Shown here piece after piece: positions 24,101 to 35,710 of a stretch of DNA of 64,000 nt (within the stretch, counting starts at the first letter, position 1; each line of letters begins with the position of its first letter). A program made the translations under genes and the position numbers. Under the pieces are notes generated by a model. The model was not told the origin of the DNA and did not search any database. It saw only the letters and a program-made list of their open reading frames with translations. This stretch comes from Acanthaster planci (taxonomy: Eukaryota > Echinodermata > Asteroidea > Valvatida > Acanthasteridae), in the NCBI RefSeq assembly GCF_001949145.1, contig NW_019091361.1, positions 358,255-422,254 of the forward strand, read 5' to 3'.

Positions 24101-25718
24101 GCCGACTACATCCTTCTCTTTCTCAAAAATTCAAATCATTGCCAATGACAAACTATGCATGTTCTAGAATAACACGAACAAAGTCTGAAAAACAATGAAA
24201 AACAACATGAAAACAATCGTTTCTTATGGTACTTGCTCTGACGTTAATCGAACACGTAAGTTCTGCAGCATAACAATTCCATTTCGTTAGCGTCAACAAA
24301 CCGTCACCAACCGCTCAGGAAGTCACAGCGCAATGGTTCGTGTTAAAATCATTCAAATTAACGTATTCTTTTCATGTACACACGAATAAAAATGCAGTTA
24401 CTGCTTCTTTGTGTGAATATTGAAGTAGTTTACTAAGCATTGTTTTCCTCTTAGTTTTGGAGCGATAAAAAATACTCCCACAATCTTTGCTTGAGATGAC
24501 ATGGCAGGATGGAATGAATATATCGCCTCCGCCCTATTCGTTCCCAAGTCTTGAAAGAATCTTAAAGTCACTATTCATGTTCCTGCGTTTTAGACAGAGA
24601 TTGTCTTTGATTGACGGAAACGGCAGTTAGACTTTTCCCACAGGAAGCCAAATAGAGGAATAATCTCACGCAGAAAATGCAGCTATTCTCACAGGAGTCT
24701 ACGCCTAAAGATTTTGCATCAATCCAAGTGGACACTATTTGAACGATGCTGAGAAAATTCTATGCATAAGCCTTTGTGTCAATATTTGTCTTTATTAAAA
24801 TAGGCTGTATGTTTTACGATCCAGCGGTGTATAATCTGATACTGAAGCACTCTTCGATACTGCCACTTTTTTCTGTCTGTCTTGCTAAATTTGACCGCAA
24901 ACATCATAATGTAGCGATACTACAGTTACGCTTCATGATAAATTCTGGTGCAAGTTCGAGGACAACGCTTATTGTGTTCGTTGAAAGCAGAAGGCCTCAA
25001 TATCCTCGCATTTTTAACCATTCACCTGATCTTGACGTTTCAATTTGACAAGGTCACATGAACAATGCAGAAGTGAGACAGCTGAAACAGTCCCAGAAAT
25101 ACACGTCTACTGAAACAGTTACGGTTCTTCAACGGAAGGACAGTACTTGGTATGACACTCAATGTGCACCTGTTTGGTATTTATTTCGGTTGCACGTTAT
25201 CATGTTCCCGAATAAATTTGAAACTACACTTTCGTTTAACTTGTATTTTGGAAGTGTATTATGGACGGGGTAGTTTTGATTTTCGAATGGTATAAATTTT
25301 ACAATACGTGTGCACGCACTTTTTAAAAAAAGAGTATGCAGACACCAGGTTGACATATCTTTTGTTAAAAAGTGAACCAATCTAGTGGAGATTTGAAAGT
25401 ATGTTATCGAAGGAAAAACACCATTTGACAAAAATAAACGCCTGTGTAAGGAGCAAGGTTTTTGCTGCTTGGCCTATGTGCTACACAACAGAACCCTTCT
25501 GGTTGGGAGATTATTTGAAGTTTAGCATGCATGACACACGTGCGGTGATGTCAGATAATGTACAGTTAAAAGCGAATCAACATTTGTAATGTTTAATTCA
25601 TTTCAACAGTAGCTATAAACCAAGAAAAGTGACATCAACACTTCTGGGTGAGCACCTCGCAAATAATCAAATACGATAAATGTATTTTCAGTTAGAATAC
25701 CAAACGAAAGTCATGAAC

Positions 25719-25759
25719 TGCACTGCAAAAACGTAACACCCTGGGTGTTTTGCAGTGCA
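25719..25759. repeat. stem-loop TGCACTGCAA ... TTGCAGTGCA
   Basis: The outer arms (25719-25730 and 25748-25759) are exact complements over 12 bases. The loop holds a second 7-bp stem (AACACCC T GGGTGTT). It could be a collapsed MITE end pair or an RNA hairpin. Confidence 0.6.
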
Positions 25760-27005
25760 CCGTTTTCGCATTCAAACCGCGGTTATGTTCGATGTTTTCG
25801 TAAATGGCTAGAAAAAACACACACATACATACAAGAATAATAATGAAGGAAAAAAAGACCCACCTCGCTTAAAAGTGAAATCTCAAAACTCATCAATGTC
25901 AATCGATAGACGGCAAGAGGGCCTCTTACGTGCAAGTTTAACAGAGGGCAAGTAGATCTTCCAAAGGCATGTTCGACCAGTCATTCATTTCCTCAAACCT
26001 GGAAATGACTTTCAACTTTTTTGTTTTACTGACAACGATGATACGTCTCCCGCTCCAGATGGGCCGCAAAGCCAACCGGAGCCGTTCATTACCGGCGAAA
26101 TTGCCTGCTACCGTTTCTTGGTCCCCCAGCTGTGTGAACTTCAGTTCTTATAGGGGGATGCTATACACGACGTTTTGATGAAGTCATGATTTGTCAGTAT
26201 TTCTGCATGCGAAGGTCTCTCACTAACTGAAAAACATTGAACATGAATTCTAGAAGTTGCAAGGTCATTAATTTAGCATGATTCAAGTGATACAAAAAGA
26301 ATGAAGAAACGGAATGGTTATTCTTATGCACAAAACTAATTATTATCCTCAAGATTCTTGTAAAATAAAAATCAAGTTACATTGATAGCTCAAAATTTGA
26401 ATGGTAAGATGATAAGAATACGTGTTAATGCATGTTTGTTTGCATGACTAAAAGCTTCAGAAACAAACATTGAAAAGAAAATGTTGGTTTAAAAATTAAA
26501 ATGAAAACACAATGCAGCCAATTTGGTATTCTTAATTCAATATTGGGTCATTTTCTTCATGTTATAGAAAAATGAAGAGAATAACAATTAATATCAATAA
26601 ATAAGAAAGTACATTAATAAATAAGTTTTGGAAAGACATACTAGAGGTAAATCTTCGATTCCTGATTCGTGGCTCAAAGCACTTACGTGCGTCCGTCTTC
26701 CATCAAAACGGAAGGATATCACTCTCAGTCATGACGTCACAGCATTCAACAAAATGTCATTGTCAGAGTCGGCCCTTGGTGTCAGATAGTCACATGTACG
26801 GCTGGTGTTCCCTGACACTGAACCCGTATATCGGAAACGCCTACACTACTAAGTAAAATCCTTCTTTCCTCTTAGGACAAGGAATTGTTGTCCGGCCAGC
26901 CTGTGACTTATAGCTGTCAACCTCGACCAGTTGATGCTACCTAGCTGTTGATGCAATATCAGCAGAAATGGGAAGGAAAGACTGACTATGTCATGGGTAT
27001 ATCCG

Positions 27006-27231
27006 CAATGGCGTATTCAGGTCTTGGTTTGGGGGGAGCAAAATAGAAATCTTTTTTAAAATGCCCCTCCAAATTTTTCATCTGTAAAAGAATTCTCATT
27101 ATCCCTCCGGAAAAAAATAGCACCGTTTCTAAACTTCTGGTGTCTTCGATTAAAAAAAAAATCGGCAACCTGTGGGGGGGGGGACAAACTTGTCCCGTTT
27201 CCCCTGACACCCCACGCTAAATACGCCACTG
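27006..27231. mobile_element. short MITE-like element with TGGCGTATT inverted ends
   Basis: The ends CAATGGCGTATTCAG and, reversed, CAGTGGCGTATTTAG match at 13 of 15 positions, 226 bp apart. CAGTGGCGTA-type ends are common in non-autonomous DNA transposons of animals. The flanking duplication is unclear. Confidence 0.4.
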
Positions 27232-29314
27232 GTACCTTGGGACCAGCCTGTGTACCAGATAATTCAAATAATGCTACTGTTAGGTATCCTACATTACAGA
27301 CTGCAGACGGTTTGTAAAAATACGATAACTCAAGCAGCACAGCACAAATGTGGCCACTTTCATATCACAATAATATTATTGGCAGATCATTATCTTAAGT
27401 TTTAAACTTTTAAACTAAACATCCAAATAGGCTAACTAAATAACACTTTTTGGATAGTGTGCTGCATTTACTTTTTAAGCCCTTCTCCTTTTTTATATTT
27501 CAACTTGCATAAAGAGCATCCGTTTTGTAAGTGGGCGGGAACAAAATACGAATATTTAAAATGACTTCGGCATCATCGTGAGTATTGTTGGGTGTTTTTA
27601 GTCTTAATGGTTGCATTAAATTGGACACGTTTCATACATCCACTGTGTTACACTGTGATAGGATTTCGAGTCTCGGACACTCCGCCCCCAATCTTCCGGA
27701 AGGCATCATAGTTATGTGCGTGTCTCACCACTGAGGAAGGAACTTTCGTACCATAGTCTCACGTAACATATTTGGAGAAAAATATCATGAACCTGCCGAT
27801 ATTTGGACAAATGTGCGTTTTTCCGGACAGTCCTGATAATCCAGGGTTGGGGTGATTGAGCCGACCCGGACGTCATCATGAAGGTCAGATTCTATCAAAG
27901 TAACAAGAATGTATACGGGGAAACAGGTATAGGAAAAAGACACCGGACATATGACCGGACGAATTCAGTATCAAGTACTGATGTTAAAACATCCGTTAGC
28001 CATATTATCAATGCTAACTTCCATGCTTCTAGTACGCTGTAACTACGCAAACTGGTCCAGGTGCAATAAACCGCAAGCGTAATCGGAGAGACTTGCTGGG
28101 TTACGTTCAGTAACGTGAAAGGAGAACGAAAAATACACAAACAAGCACCCCAACAAACAAACAAAAGGATTCGAGTCTAAGGCCAAGGCAACAATTAAGT
28201 AATAACCTAATGCAAGACCTCGGGTCTTGCACCTGAGTTGTCGATGCTGTAAATTTGGTTTGCTTGAGAATGAGTACAAATTGCAGAAACTACCTAGTTA
28301 CCATATGGTTACCAAGTGGCTCACCGTAACTACGTACGCTCCCTGGGAGAGTCAGTGCCCTTCTGAGTACCTCCCATTTGAACTTTTGAAATGCATACCG
28401 CCCATAGCCACCGTTCAGTTACTTTCAGTCCCCTTGAAATAATGTGTGCAGCCCGGGTGCTCTCATAAATTTCAGTTAGTTACCTCCATAATACCTTATG
28501 TACTGACATTTTCAGGTCGATTTATATGCGAATACGACGGTTAAGCAAATTGACAGCACGAAACATTTGCGGTAAAATTTGCCGGAGTTAAAAAGTGTTC
28601 GACTTCTATGAATGTGATCAAAAACATCACGACCTCACGAAGAATCGTCGTGTACATACACTCTGTGCCAAATTCTCGTGTACATCAGCCTTTACCAGTG
28701 TGGTTGAATAATGAAACTGCAAATCCGAAGTCTCGACAATTTTGTATCAAACTCCACCAAAAGAAATATATTATAGGCCATAATCAGATATTTCATAATT
28801 TTTTGTATAAACCCCAGAAGAGATCGATTTGAGCTGGTCATGCCTCAGAAAAACGAGCGTTCAAAACAAGTAAACTATATTATCAGTACATATCTGATGA
28901 AATTACAAAAGTGGAAGGAATGCACATAGTCGTGGGCCGCAGTTTGGGGCTGTACCGGTATAGTGAACGAACTCGGAGCTCCAGTGCCTCTTCGAGGCGC
29001 GACCTCCTTCCCGTCGGGTCATGTACAAATCGTTACCATGGCAACTCAGCTTACCTCATTAAATTTTAAAATAGACCTGTAACTGACTTGACATGTAAGT
29101 ATTTTTTCTGTTACAGCATCGAAACTTAAACTCAACATCATCGAACATTAAAACGGGTATTGTTTGTTTTCCGGGCATGGCATGTACTGAACGTCTCGTT
29201 CGTTCTTCCAAAGGCTAAATTTAATTCAACTTGAGTAGTTTCTGTTCCCAAATATACAGCAGACTTTACATTTCCGGGTTATTCTGAAGCAGATTGAGTG
29301 GAAACTATTCAACT

Positions 29315-29338
29315 CTTTTTATCATCATTGATAAAAAG
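29315..29338. repeat. 10-bp inverted repeat
   Basis: CTTTTTATCA, four bases, TGATAAAAAG. Intergenic. Confidence 0.75.
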
Positions 29339-30068
29339 CAAGTTTTAGTTTCTCTATATCCATATTTAGCCATTGAGTGTACAGGGCACAAGCCTCTCAC
29401 ATTTATTCCCTTCTTAATCTCCTAAGTTTGTGGCATAAACAGTGTAACTCCGTCACAGGAGCCTTGTATGCGTGAGATAAAACGGTGCACTTGGCGCTGT
29501 TAACGAGTGGTGGACAAGACCAACGTTGACTTTTCTACGTTCGGGGCTAAAATGCGGGAATGGGGGAAATGGAAGAAAACTGGAGAGAGAAAAAGAGAGA
29601 AGGGGATGTAAATTGTCAATTTCCCGAAAATTCCTCAGAATTGTTCGTAAATAATCATTTTTTGCTTCCTTTTCGCGCGGCATCCGATCACGTAAATTGG
29701 CGCTTATATAATGTGGCACAAAAAGAAGTTGTTCCAAATAATGAACCGTTCATACTTTTTGTGGTTAAATGGCTTGTTCTTTCAAGTATTTACAAGTTAA
29801 TATTTCACTCCTCCGTGGTAAAACATGAATTGTATTGAAAAAGTCTTACGTTAATACGTACCTCGAACAAGTGAATTTGTTTTCAGAGGATCATTTTTGG
29901 GATCATTTCTTCCAAGCTTAGCGTTGTTTTCTTTTTCATGTAAAGTAAAGCGTGAATTTTCCCTAACAAACGGGATATTAGTGAGCCCATCATACTAGTT
30001 GACGAACAGCGTAATATGACATCATCTACTCCACGCTATCCGTTCCAACCGGCTGGAAACCACAATTT

Positions 30069-30094
30069 AGGTGAAAGTTGTTAAACTTTCACCT
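30069..30094. repeat. 11-bp inverted repeat
   Basis: AGGTGAAAGTT, four bases, AACTTTCACCT. Intergenic; it looks like a simple hairpin. Confidence 0.8.
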
Positions 30095-30763
30095 GCCACC
30101 CTAGTTAAGTGTAAGCTTGACCCTGGTCATGACGCGTGTGCCCGCGCAAACCAGGAACAACTCGTTGAAATCCGGTCCAGACTGGCACACTACATTGCGT
30201 TACATATGAGCTTGGTTAAGTAAAATTTCATGACGGATGTTCTCGTTTCCTTCTCCAGTGTTTTTGCATCTGTGATATCAATCACTCGACGTCCAATGGC
30301 ATAACTATGAAATGTAATTCAAAAAATCTCGTGATGTACATGCACTGGTAGTGATACCACTGGAGGTTTATGGAACATTTAAATATTCAAATTCAGATAA
30401 ATTGACGTCAATTCTTAAAAGTTCGTTTAGTGTTGTATTCTGTAGAAAACAACAAGTTGTTATCACATGTTGATGTTGCACTAAGATTTTTTTCAAAACC
30501 TAATTTTGGACATCATGGGTTTTTGTTCAGTTTTGTTCATTATTTTTCTCATATTTTCTCCTATTTCGTTCATTTCCCCATGACTACGACTGTCACGAGA
30601 CAGTGAATTATTGCTAAGCAAGTTTGGCAACCATTTCCACGCTCCAGGAGTGGCGGGAAACATTGATGAAAATAATATTGAATTAGCAGCCTATTGCTAT
30701 GTAATGATGAATCCATGCCAGTACAAGTTTGTATAAACAAAATAAACTTCACGAAATGTGTAA

Positions 30764-30788
30764 AATAATAATAATAATAATAATAATA
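30764..30788. repeat. (ATA)n microsatellite
   Basis: About eight ATA units in intergenic DNA. Confidence 0.9.
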
Positions 30789-33177
30789 TTCAACGTACCA
30801 TTCAAAGGTTTCAGGGATGATGAATATCATGGTAAAAAGTGTGTTGAAGATTGGAGACAAACAAAACCTCGTAGTACAGGTGGCGCCCCACGTCAGGTGT
30901 CTTAAAGATCAATTTACCAAAACACCTAAGGCCTGGTAATAAAATAATAAAGGTCTTCTCGCCCAATTTCAGTGAAGATCCGTTCATTCTCGTCCACATG
31001 CATTTCAATTCGTGGAAATTTTTGACTCTCGTTCTGGGATTTCTTTTGCCCTTTTTTGACACTCAGTTGCTGTTTTTGTGCACACACAAGTCAAGTTGGC
31101 ATCCTGTTCAGCATCGTTCATACGTAGCATTCAAAACTACACTTTTATCATTCCTACGTTTTATATCAACTTTTTTTTGGCTCTTTCATATGTTTGTGCT
31201 TTTTTCCGTTGACAAGTAAATCTATTTCATTACAAGTGTTCGATGTGATTACAGGAGCAATGTCTTTCGCAGTAAGCCTGCTGTAAGATATTTAATAATC
31301 ATTGTTTTGATGATTGTGAATAATTCCATTCAGCTTTCAAATTTTTGTTTGTATTTACGACTGTCTCTTGGGTCATTTTAGGAAGTTTTGTTCTTTGCTG
31401 TGTGTGTTAACTTTACTGTGTATTTTTGTGTATATTTTTGTTAATATCGAATGCTCGATCAATCCATTTCCTTTGACAAATATGAATGAACAAAACGATT
31501 ATTTGGAGTCGACTGAACGTATTTTCCGAAAGAATTCTCATACTCGAATTCGTTTTAAATGAATTTAAATGGGTCTCGTGTTACAGTGAATGGCGTTTCA
31601 CTGAAATTGGCGGGAAAAACCTATAAACACCAGGGTATTTGAAAAGAGAAGGAGATAGGGCTATCTTATACTTTAAATGGCCGCCATTCTCTTTGAAATT
31701 TCCAACAGCCATAATGTTTCCATTGTTTAAAGACAGGAAAATGCAAGAAATAGGGTAGACAAAAGAGTTGAGCGCAGTTGAAATGATTTATATCGTTTGT
31801 TTATTATGTTTAAGCGCTGCAGTCCTCAATACTCTGATTTCATTATGATTTTACTTACACCCTCGGAGGGGCTGGGTTAAACACGGTTTCACAAAAATGT
31901 TAAAACAACAGCTTCTGTGCATCCGAGTATGTTCAGAGATATAGTGGGAGGATTATGAAAAGTGACCCTCAGTGCTTAATGTTTTGAAGGTTTAGGTGGC
32001 ATGCTTGCTTTTTTGTCTGATTTTTTCGTGTGGTGAAATATGAAAATAAATCCATAAGATTGCCAGAAAAGACGCGGGCGCAGACGCTGAAAGTAATTTA
32101 TTACTCCACCTACGCACTGTTTTCTACCTTTCCATTTCTTTTACAAAGTCTTATTAATGCCACTAAAACACTTAATTCTCAGTTATATGTTAACAATTCA
32201 ACGCAGTTTTCAATCAGCTATTTCGCGATGCCAGTTACCGCAGAAGTTGTAGGTTTCTCGCTGATTTTTTTTCTTGGTTGTTGAACAACTTCAGGGAAAA
32301 GATCCGACAGTCACCGTTTACTAGCTTCTATCAAGTGCGCCCTCATTCCTTGCAAATTCGCGGCGTTGGAGGCAACAAAATCAAATATTTTCAACTAAAC
32401 TACTATAATATGCATGGTTCGGCAGAAAAATTGATCATTTTCCATAAAGGTGTATCAAATATCAGACGGAAACTGTTACAATTTCAGCCTGAATGTGAGA
32501 AGTACAGGTTTCCCAACTAAATTCAATTAAACTTTAGTCCTCAGAATTTGGTGCCGGGATCTACAGTAGATCAATACTCTTTTCCACAGATTTTAAACTA
32601 GAATTATTCTTAATGTGCGGGGTTTGCAAATACATGTCATATAAATCATCGTGTTTCATACCATGCATGTACATGCATGTAGAGTACTTAGCCTCTTTGA
32701 CAGTAAGTGTAAGTTACAAGCACGTCTTTGTGGACTTTGTTTACCAAACATATCACCGTTGGCATGGAGTACTGAATGGCCTACATTGTATTGCGTTAGT
32801 TACACGTAAGCAACATGCATCGTACGTTCTTCGAAGCTACATGTACATGTACATGCTGTGGTGAGTTTGTCGTCGTGTGGGGGCCAGGCATGTGTAGTAA
32901 AAGAACTTTGGAACACGACGACCATTATTTTGTGACACAGAGGTTCTTAATAATTCACCGTAGACAGAACACCAACTTTGGAGCATCCTTGGGATCTTGT
33001 GAAGCAGCCCGGATCTTGGAAATGTTTCGGCAGGATTTACCAGCCAAAATATTAGCCATATCCGGGTAGACTGAGTAGAGTTAATAATGCCTCATCACGA
33101 CCATAGGCAGAGGTGATTGTGCGTGATGGATGTTTGAAGCTGTAAATGGAAGCTCTATGGTATAAAGTTGTGCAACC

Positions 33178-34608
33178 ATGAATGACACGGACAACACGAC
33201 AGCTGTGACCGACTACTCTGACTATGTCACCTCCCCGTCGTCATTTATGGACTACAGCAATGATACGACCCTCAATGACACCAGTACCAATACGACTACT
33301 GATTCTTCTCTTGCTCTGAACGCAGGGCTCGGTAGCTTGTCATGTGTTATAACACTGTGTGCCATTTTGGCCAACTCACTGATGGTGGCTCTATTTGCAC
33401 GCTTCCCCGGCTTAAGAAGTCCAGGGCCAGCTTTCCTTCTGTTGAATATGACAGTAGCAAACTTGATAGTGGCAGTGACAGCCCTGATCCCAAATACAGT
33501 TGCTTTCTTTGTGAATGGGTGGCTTTTAGGAGACCTTGTATGCCAACTCAGCGCTTACCTCTCCTGCTTTGCCTTCCACTTGACCGTCCACACTATGGGC
33601 GTGGCGTTCTTCGAGAGATACCTCAAGGTCTGTCGACCCTTGAAACACGCTGAGATCTTCACAACAGTGGTGACCGTCATCCTTGTCGGCGGACTCTGGT
33701 TCTTTGCTATGGTGCTTGCCCTTTTCCCATTAGTTGGCTGGGGCGAATACGCTTATCTTCCTCTTCAACGTCAGTGCTGGATTAGCCCGGGTGGTTGGCA
33801 AGGACATCTAAGTCACATGGGGTTCACCCTGGTTTTGACATTATTGCTACCCGTCCTCACATCCCTAGTCTGTCTGGTCACCGTTATAAGATTTGCCGCC
33901 AAGAAACGCAAAGTCGGCGCTCTCGACGTTCTTGGAGACCAAGGCAAAACAGGAATTCAGGAGACTTATGGACGCAAAATGAAGAGAAAAGAGCGAGAAC
34001 TTAAACAAACCATCAGGGAAAGGAAGCTCAAGAAAGTGAAGAAAAAGAAGGGGAAAAAGAAAAAGAAAAAAGAAAAAAAAGATGACCAGTCATCTTCCTC
34101 ATCTTCGTCGTCGTCGTCGTCGTCGTCGTCATCATCATCATCATCATCATCATCGGATGAGGACGAACGTCCTTCTTACAAAAAGTACAAGGAAGCTAAG
34201 AACAAGCAGAAGGCAGAGCGCTACCGGGCAAACGAAGCCGCCTTAGTCCGTACTCTTACCTGGATTTTGTTACTTGTCCTCTTGACCTGGGTTCCTTACA
34301 TGGTTGCCAAATGTCTCCAGACTCTGGAGCCCACAAGCGGTATAATCCCACCAGATGAATTCCTGATTGTTGCTGCTTTCTTGACATATTCTACGCACGC
34401 GATCATGCCAATAATATTGTTACTGGACTACAGGAAGTACCGTAGAGCTGTTGTAGCTCTCTTTTCCCGCAAGAAAATGGAAGTGGGGAAGGACCACGCC
34501 CAAAATCTGGACCTGGATTTGGAACAGGGCGAAATGGACTCTGGCATTGAGCTCACAAACGCTGGGAATTTAGCTGAGGGATCTAAAACTAGCGTCAAAG
34601 CTGATTAG
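33178..34608 (+). CDS. orphan class A (rhodopsin-like) GPCR, intronless
   Basis: This single exon codes 476 residues. An in-frame TAA lies 15 bases before the ATG, and the ATG context (AACC) is good. The N-terminus carries five N-x-S/T sites (N2, N6, N28, N33, N38). Seven hydrophobic segments lie near 47-73, 84-108, 119-146, 160-183, 213-240, 355-380 and 394-417. C122 and C200 can form the conserved disulfide. ERY at 146-148 stands in for DRY, and TWVP at 370-373 for CWxP. NPxxY is degenerate (MPIIL, 410-414). ERYLKVCRPLKH and FPLVGWGEY resemble opsins, but the retinal-lysine position aligns to Y404, so it should not bind retinal. The third intracellular loop (241-354) is long, with a Lys-rich stretch at 285-301 and a 22-Ser run at 305-326. 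It should act at the plasma membrane through G proteins. The ligand is unknown and I cannot name an orthologue. Confidence 0.92.
   Translation: MNDTDNTTAVTDYSDYVTSPSSFMDYSNDTTLNDTSTNTTTDSSLALNAGLGSLSCVITLCAILANSLMVALFARFPGLRSPGPAFLLLNMTVANLIVAVTALIPNTVAFFVNGWLLGDLVCQLSAYLSCFAFHLTVHTMGVAFFERYLKVCRPLKHAEIFTTVVTVILVGGLWFFAMVLALFPLVGWGEYAYLPLQRQCWISPGGWQGHLSHMGFTLVLTLLLPVLTSLVCLVTVIRFAAKKRKVGALDVLGDQGKTGIQETYGRKMKRKERELKQTIRERKLKKVKKKKGKKKKKKEKKDDQSSSSSSSSSSSSSSSSSSSSSSDEDERPSYKKYKEAKNKQKAERYRANEAALVRTLTWILLLVLLTWVPYMVAKCLQTLEPTSGIIPPDEFLIVAAFLTYSTHAIMPIILLLDYRKYRRAVVALFSRKKMEVGKDHAQNLDLDLEQGEMDSGIELTNAGNLAEGSKTSVKAD
34090..34155 (+). repeat. in-frame TCN trinucleotide repeat coding polyserine
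   Basis: Twenty-two consecutive serine codons, mostly runs of TCG then TCA, code the serine run in the third intracellular loop of the GPCR. The blocks of identical codons suggest recent slippage and likely length variation between individuals. Confidence 0.9.
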
Positions 34609-35642
34609 TTGCCAATTAGTTAGTTCTGTAAAAGAATGTTAAGAACATACAGTTTGTTTGATCGTTTGTCACTGTCGACAATTTAGATTTGTTTTGTAAA
34701 TTTAATCATTGTATGACCTCTTGACCTGGTATAGGCACTTTTGAGTACAGCAAGATCGTTCATTACTACATGGTTGTTTCGCATACCCGACTAAACCTAC
34801 GATGACACCACGGGTAGGCCTACGCGTGAAGGAAGTAATCGAATGAGCTGTACCGGTAGATTAATGATTGTGGTGCGGTCATTTAGAGGGCGCCATAATC
34901 CCAAGGTCTTTTTTCGTTTTTTTAATGGATATAATCTGTATTTTCATGTGGGAATGAATGGATTGATCTACCTGGCAGAGGTGAGGTTGAGGCCTTGGTC
35001 CGGGAAACCCCCGAGCAGGATTTTCATGCATCTAGTGGGTGTCCAGTTCCACATGGTTTTATAGATACACATTTTGACCAAATATTACTTTTTTTTTAAA
35101 GCTAGGCATCAGTGATTGGTCGAGACATCTGCTATAGGTTGATATTCATTTGATCATCACAAAATTTATTACCACCTTGTAACCATTAAACGCTGTCGAT
35201 GTTTTCACAGACTGACAAAAAACTCTTTTTCGAAGACACATTTATCCGCCTGTATGTAATGGATTGGGAATTTGTTGTCATGTCTTGTAATGCATTCTTT
35301 GTTCTGTGTTAATTCACACTTGGTTGTTAAAAGTAATTCATTACACCTTTTATAAACTTCTTGAAAACAGCTGAACTTTTTGCCACGACATTGTTCACGT
35401 TTGCCATCTCTAGAAAAATAGTTGTTTCTATTATTATTACAAGAGCACAGCTCTTTTCAAGGTCGTGGGAAATAAATATGTAAACGCTCTCATTCTTCCA
35501 GTGCCCAGCGCTGCTAAAGAAGTACCTCGCTCGGTGAAAACACACAAATACAGATCGTATTTGTTTATGATTAGAGTAAACAAATTGCTCCGAAATTTGG
35601 TCATATTGTTCTTTGACTCAAATATTTGGTTCTACATTTCTA

Positions 35643-35710
35643 TGAACCGAGAAATTGACCTTCGGAACGCCATACCGGTGCTCTACCAATTGAACTATCC
35701 AGCGCTACGT
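35643..35710 (-). pseudogene. tRNA-like relic
   Basis: The minus strand reads GCGCTGGATAGTTCAATTGG then TAGAGCACCGGTATGGCG, like the acceptor, D arm and anticodon arm of a tRNA. The T arm (CGGTTCATAG) is degraded. It is probably a tRNA pseudogene or the head of a SINE. Confidence 0.5.

Larger units (their letters stand above)
16036..33177. other. long gene-poor stretch
   Basis: I see no supported coding exon in these 17 kb. It holds the small repeats listed separately, three CRE palindromes and a possible fos 5' donor at 18643. Part of it may be fos promoter or first intron. Short or fast-evolving exons could be missed. Confidence 0.5.
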
